From assembly GCA_018262385.1 (NCBI GenBank), contig JAGSPQ010000342.1:1-5202 (forward strand): 5,202 bases of DNA, written 5' to 3'. This stretch comes from Myxococcaceae bacterium. GTDB taxonomy: Bacteria; Myxococcota; Myxococcia; Myxococcales; Myxococcaceae. The notes beneath the pieces are model-generated. The model was not told the DNA's origin. It made no database searches and was given only the letters and a program-made list of their open reading frames with translations. A program made the position numbers and the translations under genes. Positions 1-5,202 of the stretch are shown here, one piece after another (position 1 is the stretch's first letter; every line of letters starts with the position of its first letter).

Positions 1-1
1 C

Positions 2-25
2 ATCGGCACCTACGACAAGCGCTGA
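2..25 (+). CDS. Possible 3' end of a rightward gene cut by the window edge
   Basis: Read from base 2, seven sense codons (IGTYDKR) are followed by TGA at 23-25. The stop lies three bases before the stop of the leftward small gene, so the two would converge tail to tail. That tight packing, the same as at the other end of the window, is the main reason to list it. Eight codons are too few to name a product or to exclude chance. An alternative is that this is simply the downstream flank of the leftward gene. Confidence 0.3.
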   Translation: MGTYDKR

Positions 26-28
26 AGG

Positions 29-292
29 CTATTTGGCGACGGTGTACTCGATCACCTTCGCCGCCTCGGTTCCCTGAAAGGTGCAGACGGTGGTGCCAGG
101 CGCCAGGGCCTTGACCTCGTAGCGCCCGTCTACGAATGCGGTCTCGACCACCGCCGGGACGGAGCATTTGACCCGGACCACCTTCTTCACCAGCGCCTTC
201 TCACCGACCTTCAGCGCGACCTTGGTGGCGCCGTCAGCGGGGGGCTTGGAATCGACCTGGGCCAGCACGAGCAGAAGAGGAAGAAGGAGCAT
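29..292 (-). CDS. Small exported protein with an Ig-like beta pattern, unknown function
   Basis: This is an 87-residue protein that I do not recognise. Residues 1-12 are strongly hydrophobic (MLLLPLLLVLAQ) and look like a short signal peptide, although there is no basic residue before the hydrophobic core, so the export route and cleavage site are uncertain. Residues 23-87 alternate hydrophobic and polar residues and contain APGTTVCTF (64-72). This resembles the last strands of Big-type or pilus-assembly N-terminal Ig-like domains, where a Gly-Thr-Thr turn precedes the final strands. Cys43 and Cys70 are the only cysteines and could form a disulfide after export. The ATG at 292-290 has GAGG directly against it, too close for good ribosome binding; a better GGAGG lies about 30 bases upstream. 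It starts 54 bases after the hydrolase stop on the same strand, so co-transcription is likely. Codon choice is GC-rich at third positions, supporting a real gene. Function is unknown. Confidence 0.8.
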   Translation of the reverse strand: MLLLPLLLVLAQVDSKPPADGATKVALKVGEKALVKKVVRVKCSVPAVVETAFVDGRYEVKALAPGTTVCTFQGTEAAKVIEYTVAK

Positions 293-346
293 CCTCGAAG
301 AATAGGCTGCCCCGCGGAGATCCTCCAGTCGCCCGGCTGGCGGCTT

Positions 347-3300
347 TCAGGGAGGCGGCGGCACCGGCTTGAACCAGCTGCAGTTCGATCGCTCCATGCA
401 GGCCTCGAGCGGCATCGTCTCCCCGCCGCTGCCCAGGTAGCTGGCGAAGATGTTGATCAGCAGCGTGCCGAGGTCGAACGGCTGAGCCGGATCGGGCACC
501 GGGAAGCTGTGATCTCCCCGGGCGCTCATCATCGGAAAGAGCGCGCCGACCGTCCCGCCGAGGCTCTTGCTCTGGCGCAGCAGCCGAATCGGCGGGTCGA
601 GCCGCGGCACGCCGAACCCGTCGTCGGCCGAGGCGACCGACTGCAGCACGTCCACGTCCATCAGCACCGGGTTGCCCGCCGCATCGAGGTGGCGGCGGGT
701 GCGCTCGACTCCCTCGACGAAGCCGGTGTCGATCAGCACCTGCTGCGCGGTCATCCCGGCGTAGCGGCCTTTGAACTTCGGGTCGGCGTGGCGGTAGTCG
801 AGGTGGCCGGCAGCGCGCAGCAGCGCGGCGGCGGTGGCGATCGGCACCCCCGGATCTCCCGTCATCGGCACCATCATCGAGCGGGTGGCGACGCTCTTCC
901 CGTCGCCGTAGGTCAGCGTCCGCGTCTGCTCGTAGAAGGGAGCAAAGTTGGCCGGATCGGCCGCCTCGAGGCCCACCTGGGCGAGGTTGAGCAGCCGGCG
1001 CAGCTCGGGCGAGCCGCGGCGCATCCCGAACCCGTCGCCCAGCGCCTGAAGCGGTGAGCCGGCGGCGAACGGGCGGGTCTGGAAGGTGAACTCGGTGCTG
1101 AAGCTGTCGATCGTGAGCACCGGGCTCACCCCTTGCGGCTCGCAGCCCTCGCGCGGGCGGGTGGGCAGTTCGCGATCGAACAGCTCGAGCTTCAGCCGAT
1201 CGCCCTGGTCGGACGACACCGCCAGCCGCAGGTGGCCGTTGGGCTGCACCCGCCCGCAGCGCCACTCGCCGGTCTTGAGGTTGGTCACCACTGCGATCGC
1301 GCCCGGGGTCAGCTTGCTGGGCAGGGTGGCGACCTTCACCTCGGTCGACCGGCCGAGATCGGGCAGCATCTGGAACAGCGAGGGGTTTCCGTCCGCGTCG
1401 GGGTGCACCAGCATCAGCGGCCCGAGCATCCGCAGCACCAGCGGGTCCTTCACCTGGCGCAGATCCGAGCGGGTGCCGATCTCCGACAGGTAGCCGCCGG
1501 GGAGAATGGGGACGATGGCGCTGATCTCCGGATCGAGGCCGCCGACCAGGCTGGAGAGGATTCCGCCCAGCGACGCGCCCGAGACGTAGATCGGCACGTC
1601 CGGCCCGCCCAGGTCCACCTTGCCGTCGCCGTCGAAGTCGCCCGCCAGATCCGGCGCGCCGTCGCGGTTGACGTCGAAGTCCCACTTCTGCTTCCCGTCG
1701 AAGGACCGCAGGGTCCGGATCAGCTGCATCAGGTCAATCGCCGTCTGCCGCACGGTGTCGCGGGTGTGGATGACGTAGCCGGTGAAGTAGTCGACGCCCG
1801 AGTCCACCAGCCCATCGCCGTTCTGATCGAGCGCCCGCCCCTTGAGGATCGCCCGCGCGAGCGGATCGATGCCGTAGGGCTTGACGATCTCGGTGATGAT
1901 CTCTTCTTCCGTCTTGCCCAGGCCGATCCCGTGGCTGACCGCGTCCATCCCGATTGTCGCCAGCCCGAAGCGCGCCATCGGCCCCATCATCAGCAGCGCG
2001 TCCACCTTCGACGAGCCGTGCCCGTGCATGAAGATCACCACCGGCGCCGGGCCCTTGCGATCCTTCGGCACCGACAGCAGCATCGGCACCGACTCGGGCC
2101 GAATGGTCGCCTCGCCGAGCGCCGCGTTGAGCTTGAAGGTCTGCTCGTACAGGGGGAGGAACTTTCCTTCCGCGTCGTAGCGGGGAAAGAACTGGGGCGA
2201 GATGAACGAGGCCGAGGCGTAGAAGTCCACGAAGCTGAGGAAGTCGCTCAGGATCTGCTTCGTCCCCGCGGTCTGGCTTCCCCCGTACAGCTCGAGCAGC
2301 TTGGTCCCGAACGAGAGGAACTGCTCCCCGGACACGATCTTGGTGTTCGTCTTCGCGCTGGTGCGCTTGCGGGCCTCTTCCAGCGAGGCCAGCTTCGCCG
2401 GGAACTGATCGGCCAGGCGGGCCAGCGTTCCTTTCCCATACAGGCCGTCGCGCACCGCGATGTAGTCGGCGGTCACCGACTGGGTGGTGAAGGACCAGGT
2501 GAAGCCCACGTCTTCCAGCTTCAGGTTCGCCCGCGCCAGGCACTCCTTGAGCGGGGTGAGCGCCCGGGTCTGCGCCAGGTGGTTGATCGAGGTGAACGGG
2601 GAGCGCACCGGGTTGCCGTCGAGGCCGACCAGGCGGGTGGTGAGCACCACCGCGTAGGTGGTCGCTTCGCGCATCGGGTAGAGCGGCTTGGCGATCAGGG
2701 TGTTGGTCTCGCGCTCGTAGAAGCCGATCACCTCGAACGGCGAGGGCCGCCCGTCGATCGTGTTGGGGTGGTCGAGCACCCCGTCCATGTCGGTGTCTTC
2801 GCCCGGGTCGAGCTTCCCGTCGTGATTGAGGTCCTCTTCTTCCTGCTCGAACTGCAGTTGCTCGAGCGAGCCGTGCGGCTCGTCCGGGTAGTAGGTGCGG
2901 GTGTCGGCGACGAGGGGGAAGTGGCCCTGGCCCAGGTCGAGCAGCTGAGGCTGGCAGAACTCGGGCGAGCTCTCGGTGATGTCGAAGACGTAGAGCACGT
3001 CGTCGGCGGTGTCCGCGGGGGCTTTGTGCCGGGCGACGATGTTCTGCAGGTCCAGCGGCTCGGAGAACGAGGCGGTGATCGGCGCGAGCGTCCCCCAGCC
3101 GCTGAGCTTGTCGAGCTCGGCGCGGGTCGCTTTCTCCCAGCGGGTCGGCGCCACTTCGATCGACGCGTTGACCCGGCGCAGCGTCGGCGAGAGGCCGTCG
3201 AAGCGGGTGGCGAAGTCGTTCGGAAGGGGAATCTCCGGCAGCGGCCGGTGGAAGACGTCGAAGGACACCCTCGGGCCAGGCCCGGTCTGCGCCGACTGCA

Positions 3301-3361
3301 GCCCCTCCGGAGCAGGCGCGCACGCCACCGCCAGACACACTGCCAGTCCGAGCCATCTCAT
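347..3361 (-). CDS. Large outer-membrane lipoprotein lipase/esterase (alpha/beta hydrolase) with calcium-type loops
   Basis: This is a predicted 1004-residue lipid-anchored hydrolase. Residues 1-14 form a lipoprotein signal (hydrophobic core, lipobox LAVA|C14). The +2 residue is Ala, not Asp, which fits outer-membrane sorting. The N-terminal part (about 33-295) has IPLPND at 44-49, a strand reading YAVVLTTRLVGLDGNPV and WSFTTQS at 289-295. These resemble the N-terminal domain of bacterial extracellular lipases such as Vibrio VolA. The alpha/beta-hydrolase core follows: HGHG oxyanion motif at 446-449, nucleophile elbow GASLG with Ser597, probable acid Asp836 in TGDPGVP, and probable His951 in GDHSF. 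A beta-rich insert (about 675-760) splits the core. EF-hand-like loops lie at 177-197, 512-520 and 561-583. The C-terminus has Cys988/Cys994, possibly a disulfide, and a tail of four prolines. The ATG at 3361 is chosen because it begins the lipoprotein signal; a GTG 17 codons upstream would bury it. No clear Shine-Dalgarno sequence precedes it. The substrate is inferred to be an acyl ester; which one cannot be read from the sequence. Confidence 0.9.
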   Translation of the reverse strand: MRWLGLAVCLAVACAPAPEGLQSAQTGPGPRVSFDVFHRPLPEIPLPNDFATRFDGLSPTLRRVNASIEVAPTRWEKATRAELDKLSGWGTLAPITASFSEPLDLQNIVARHKAPADTADDVLYVFDITESSPEFCQPQLLDLGQGHFPLVADTRTYYPDEPHGSLEQLQFEQEEEDLNHDGKLDPGEDTDMDGVLDHPNTIDGRPSPFEVIGFYERETNTLIAKPLYPMREATTYAVVLTTRLVGLDGNPVRSPFTSINHLAQTRALTPLKECLARANLKLEDVGFTWSFTTQSVTADYIAVRDGLYGKGTLARLADQFPAKLASLEEARKRTSAKTNTKIVSGEQFLSFGTKLLELYGGSQTAGTKQILSDFLSFVDFYASASFISPQFFPRYDAEGKFLPLYEQTFKLNAALGEATIRPESVPMLLSVPKDRKGPAPVVIFMHGHGSSKVDALLMMGPMARFGLATIGMDAVSHGIGLGKTEEEIITEIVKPYGIDPLARAILKGRALDQNGDGLVDSGVDYFTGYVIHTRDTVRQTAIDLMQLIRTLRSFDGKQKWDFDVNRDGAPDLAGDFDGDGKVDLGGPDVPIYVSGASLGGILSSLVGGLDPEISAIVPILPGGYLSEIGTRSDLRQVKDPLVLRMLGPLMLVHPDADGNPSLFQMLPDLGRSTEVKVATLPSKLTPGAIAVVTNLKTGEWRCGRVQPNGHLRLAVSSDQGDRLKLELFDRELPTRPREGCEPQGVSPVLTIDSFSTEFTFQTRPFAAGSPLQALGDGFGMRRGSPELRRLLNLAQVGLEAADPANFAPFYEQTRTLTYGDGKSVATRSMMVPMTGDPGVPIATAAALLRAAGHLDYRHADPKFKGRYAGMTAQQVLIDTGFVEGVERTRRHLDAAGNPVLMDVDVLQSVASADDGFGVPRLDPPIRLLRQSKSLGGTVGALFPMMSARGDHSFPVPDPAQPFDLGTLLINIFASYLGSGGETMPLEACMERSNCSWFKPVPPPP
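1613..1681 (-). other. EF-hand-like calcium-binding loop pair 3 in the hydrolase
   Basis: Residues 561-583 carry two consecutive Asp-rich loops, DFDVNRDGAPD and DFDGDGKVD, ending about 14 residues before the catalytic Ser597. The tandem arrangement is typical of thrombospondin type 3-like or FG-GAP-type calcium loops. Binding is inferred from the pattern. Confidence 0.65.
1802..1828 (-). other. EF-hand-like calcium-binding loop 2 in the hydrolase
   Basis: Residues 512-520 (DQNGDGLVD) fit DxNxDGxxD. The loop lies in an insertion of the alpha/beta-hydrolase core, between the HGHG oxyanion region and the nucleophile Ser597, so any bound ion would be near the active-site scaffold. Binding is inferred. 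Confidence 0.65.
2771..2833 (-). other. EF-hand/TSP3-like calcium-binding loop pair 1 in the hydrolase
   Basis: Residues 177-197 of the hydrolase carry DLNHDGKLDPGED followed at once by DTDMDGVLD. The Asp/Asn at alternating positions, the central Gly and the closing hydrophobic-Asp match the DxNxDGxxD pattern of dockerin, thrombospondin type 3 and EF-hand-like bacterial calcium loops. It sits in the N-terminal domain, just after an acidic run (EQEEED). Calcium binding is inferred from the pattern. Confidence 0.7.
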
Positions 3362-3458
3362 GGGTTGGCTAGGTAGGTGAACTGGGAGGTCGGGCGCAAC
3401 CCTCAGGCGCACTTTCGCCGCGACGAATGGGGCTCTTCGGCTACGGTGCCGCGCGACA
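3362..3458. promoter_or_regulatory. Divergent intergenic region between hydrolase and outer-membrane barrel genes
   Basis: These 97 bases separate the start of the leftward hydrolase from the start of the rightward barrel, so they are the expected site of both promoters and of any shared operator. I see no convincing -35/-10 pair for the main sigma factor on either strand, no clear inverted repeat and no consensus Shine-Dalgarno sequence before either chosen start. Lack of a recognisable housekeeping promoter is common in high-GC groups and does not argue against promoter activity. If the hydrolase really started at the GTG at 3412, the region would shrink to 46 bases. Confidence 0.45.
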
Positions 3459-5006
3459 ATGGGACGCAGAGTCGGAGGGGTGAGAGGGTTGCTTCAAGGC
3501 TTTTCGTGGGTCCTGCTGCTGGCGGCGGCGCCTGCGCTGGCCGACGCTGAGCGCGACGGCGGGCCGGATGCCGCGGTGGAGGCCGAAGCCGCGCCGGCCG
3601 ACGCCGGGGTCCCCGCGGGGATCGAGCTGAAGATCGCCGGATCGCTGCGGCTGGCCCAGACGCTGGTGAGCCGGTTCCCGATCGACGAGCAGATCAGCAC
3701 CGCGCCCAACCCGTTCGAGGTGCGGGCGCGGCTGGATCCCGAGCTGAGCTACGGCAAGTTTCGGCTGGCGGTCGAGTTCGACGTCGTCAACGGAGCGGCC
3801 TTCGGAGTGCCAGGCCCGACGATCGTGGCCCCGCGGGTGCCGGTGCCGCCGGCCAGCTCGCTCGAGCTGCGGCAGGCCTACCTCGAGTACCGGTGGGCGA
3901 CCGGCGCGGCCCGGCTGGGCCAGCAGACCTCGCAGTTCGGCCTGGGGATCCTCTCCAACGCGGGCGCGACCGACGCCGCGCCGGGCGACTTCGGCCACTC
4001 CCGCTTCGGGTCGCTGGTGCTGCGGGGGCTGCTGATCGGCCGGCCGCTGTTCAGCCTGGGCGGTGCCTGGCGCGCGGTCGAGCCGCTGGTGGCGGCGGAT
4101 CTGGTGGTGCGCGACGGAACCGCCGACCTGTACCAGGGTGACCGCGCGGTCCAGGGGATCGTCGGCTTGCGCTTCAACGCCGCCCCGGATCGGATCGTGG
4201 CGCTGACTGCGATCTACCGGCGGCAGCGGGCGGACAACGCTCCGGGCGGTGAGCGCGCGACCGACGTGCTGGTGATCGATCTCTCGGCCCGCTGGGTCTT
4301 CTCGAGCCTCACCGTCGGCTTCGAGCTGGCGGCGATCACCGGCAGCACCACCCAGGGACGCACCAACGAGTCGCCGGTGATGCAGGTGCGCCAGCTGGGC
4401 GCCCTGGGGAAGATCGCCTGGCACCGGGGCTCGACCAGCGTGCTGTTCGACGTCGGCTACGCGTCGGGGGACAACAACCCCTACGACGATCAGCTCAACG
4501 GCTTCCGCTTCGATCGCGACTTCCACGCGGGGCTGATCCTGTTCGAGCAGGTGCTCGGCTACCAGACGGCGCGCAGCGCGCTCCGGCTGGCCGACCCGGC
4601 GCTGGTGGGGGCGCCGCCCGAGGGGCTGAACCTGCTCCCGACCGGCGGAGCGATCACCGGCGCGGTCTGGTTGTTCCCGCGGGTGAGCCAGTCGCTGACC
4701 GATTGGCTCGTCCTCTACGGCGGGCCGCTGGTGGCGTTCTCCACCGCCAAGCTCAGCGACCCCTACAGCAGCCGGCTGCTGGGCGGCGGGGCTGCACTCA
4801 ACTACCTCGGCGCCAGACCGGGCGACTACCTCGGCACCGAGCTCGACCTCGGCCTGCAGGGCCGCTGGGATCTCACCAAGGACCTGAGGCTGGCAGGCAC
4901 GCTCGAGGGCGGAGCCTTCATCCCCGGGAACGCCTTCCAGCGCCCCACCGGCACGCGGATGGATCCGGTGGGGCTGGTGCGGCTGCGGCTGACGGTCAGC
5001 CTCTAA
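3459..5006 (+). CDS. Outer-membrane beta-barrel protein (alginate-export/porin-like)
   Basis: This is a 515-residue outer-membrane protein. Residues 1-28 are a signal peptide: basic n-region (MGRRVGGVR), core WVLLLAAAPA, and signal peptidase I site ALA|DA after Ala28. An Ala/Asp/Glu-rich linker (29-54) follows. From 55 on there are repeated amphipathic strands with alternating hydrophobic residues and short Gly/Asp/Asn turns, ending in VRLRLTVSL, a perfectly alternating last strand as in a barrel assembly signal, though it closes on Leu instead of Phe/Trp. The stretch DYLGTELDLGLQGRWDLTK (456-474) followed by FIPGNAF (487-493) resembles the last strands of the alginate-export (AlgE-like) barrel family, and the mature length of about 487 residues is similar. 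A proline-rich segment (118-131) and an acidic one (GDNNPYDDQ, 337-345) are probably loops. The cargo is unknown. The ATG at 3459 lacks a Shine-Dalgarno sequence; a GTG at 3480 or a TTG at 3489 (GGAGG at 3474-3478, 10 bases ahead) are alternatives, but only the ATG gives a strongly basic n-region. Confidence 0.9.
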   Translation: MGRRVGGVRGLLQGFSWVLLLAAAPALADAERDGGPDAAVEAEAAPADAGVPAGIELKIAGSLRLAQTLVSRFPIDEQISTAPNPFEVRARLDPELSYGKFRLAVEFDVVNGAAFGVPGPTIVAPRVPVPPASSLELRQAYLEYRWATGAARLGQQTSQFGLGILSNAGATDAAPGDFGHSRFGSLVLRGLLIGRPLFSLGGAWRAVEPLVAADLVVRDGTADLYQGDRAVQGIVGLRFNAAPDRIVALTAIYRRQRADNAPGGERATDVLVIDLSARWVFSSLTVGFELAAITGSTTQGRTNESPVMQVRQLGALGKIAWHRGSTSVLFDVGYASGDNNPYDDQLNGFRFDRDFHAGLILFEQVLGYQTARSALRLADPALVGAPPEGLNLLPTGGAITGAVWLFPRVSQSLTDWLVLYGGPLVAFSTAKLSDPYSSRLLGGGAALNYLGARPGDYLGTELDLGLQGRWDLTKDLRLAGTLEGGAFIPGNAFQRPTGTRMDPVGLVRLRLTVSL

Positions 5007-5202
5007 GCGGCGTCGTCGAGGCGAGGAGGGGTCGAGCTTCGGCGATCTGCGGCGAGCCGCCCGCCCTCAGCTCGGTCTGCATCAAGGTGCGCACCCGATC
5101 GGCGAGGGCAGGGACGTCGGCCGCGCCGAGCTGGCGGGTGGCGATCGCCGGCAGGAATGAGACGCGCACCACTCCGGGAATCGACCACCAGCGCCCGTAC
5201 GG
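4996..5202 (-). CDS. C-terminal part of a PlsC-like 1-acylglycerol-phosphate acyltransferase, cut by the window edge
   Basis: On the minus strand, a frame open from the right edge gives 68 residues before TGA at 4998-4996. It reads PYGRWWSIPGVVRVSFLPAI, then ATRQLGAADVPALADRVRTLMQTEL. This is the usual C-terminal pattern of PlsC/lysophospholipid acyltransferases: a Pro-Gly turn, a strand with a Pro-Ile pair (the 'xxPPI' position), a short linker, then an amphipathic helix of the type 'L.e.vr..m...L'. The family transfers an acyl chain to a lysophospholipid or 1-acylglycerol-3-phosphate at the inner membrane. The catalytic NHxxxxD motif and the start codon lie outside the window, so activity cannot be judged. 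The last 11 bases overlap the 3' end of the barrel gene on the opposite strand. The final 20 or so residues are Ala/Pro/Arg-rich and probably disordered. Other members of the acyltransferase superfamily are possible. Confidence 0.75.
   Translation of the reverse strand, partial: PYGRWWSIPGVVRVSFLPAIATRQLGAADVPALADRVRTLMQTELRAGGSPQIAEARPLLASTTPLRG

Noticed and set aside
325..340. A short inverted repeat (CCAGTC, loop GCCC, GGCTGG) just after the hydrolase stop, considered as a terminator.
   Set aside because: On the transcribed minus strand one stem position becomes an A-C mismatch, and no T-run follows, so it is not a credible intrinsic terminator.
1734..3356. A 540-codon frame on the minus strand overlapping the hydrolase in another frame, and a similar 483-codon frame at 234-1685.
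   Set aside because: Both are Arg/Ala/Pro-rich and repetitive, typical of a shifted frame over GC-rich coding sequence. The hydrolase frame carries the motifs.
1133..3376. A 747-codon open frame on the plus strand, antisense to the hydrolase gene.
   Set aside because: It mirrors the codon structure of the hydrolase and encodes a His/Arg/Val-rich sequence without domains or a signal. Long antisense frames are expected in high-GC coding DNA.
3370..3405. TTGCGC and CTACCT, 17 bases apart on the minus strand, considered as a -35/-10 pair for the hydrolase.
   Set aside because: Only three of six bases match at -35 and about one of six at -10, and it would leave almost no leader before the ATG at 3361.
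3441..4526. A 361-codon frame on the minus strand opposite the barrel gene.
   Set aside because: It is rich in Arg/Gly/His/Pro and lacks recognisable features. The plus-strand frame has a signal peptide, strand periodicity and a barrel C-terminus.
5003..5188. A 61-codon minus-strand frame starting with ATG at the right end.
   Set aside because: It is a shifted frame over the acyltransferase tail; the neighbouring frame without a visible start gives the PlsC-type pattern.

Overview
The window comes from a high-GC Gram-negative bacterium. Two complete genes encode outer-envelope proteins, a large lipoprotein and an outer-membrane beta-barrel. The GC-rich third codon positions and the Asp/Gly-rich calcium-type loops in a very large secreted hydrolase fit the Myxococcota or a neighbouring 'deltaproteobacterial' group. 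That placement is inference from style, not from a marker gene.

Layout from left to right. (1) A few codons at the left edge look like the 3' end of a rightward gene (TGA at 23-25). (2) A leftward gene of 87 codons (29-292) encodes a small exported protein with two cysteines and an Ig-like beta pattern. (3) A leftward gene of 1004 codons (347-3361) encodes a lipoprotein with an N-terminal region like that of bacterial extracellular lipases and an alpha/beta-hydrolase domain. A plausible Ser597/Asp836/His951 triad, an HGHG oxyanion motif and several EF-hand-like Asp/Asn/Gly loops are visible. (4) A 97-bp divergent intergenic region (3362-3458) must hold the promoters of both large genes. (5) A rightward gene of 515 codons (3459-5006) encodes a signal-peptide-bearing outer-membrane beta-barrel. 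(6) The 3' end of a leftward gene (4996-5202, running off the right edge) matches the C-terminal pattern of PlsC-type lysophospholipid acyltransferases. It overlaps the barrel gene tail-to-tail by 11 bp.

Together this looks like an envelope and lipid-handling neighbourhood: an outer-membrane-anchored lipase or esterase, a divergently transcribed outer-membrane channel, and an acyltransferase that could re-esterify acyl chains. The arrangement recalls, without demonstrated homology of the channel, the Vibrio pairing of the surface lysophospholipase VolA with the fatty-acid channel FadL. The functional link is inference; the gene calls are well supported by the sequence. There is no non-coding stretch longer than 97 bp, and I saw no RNA genes, mobile elements, CRISPR arrays or strong terminators.
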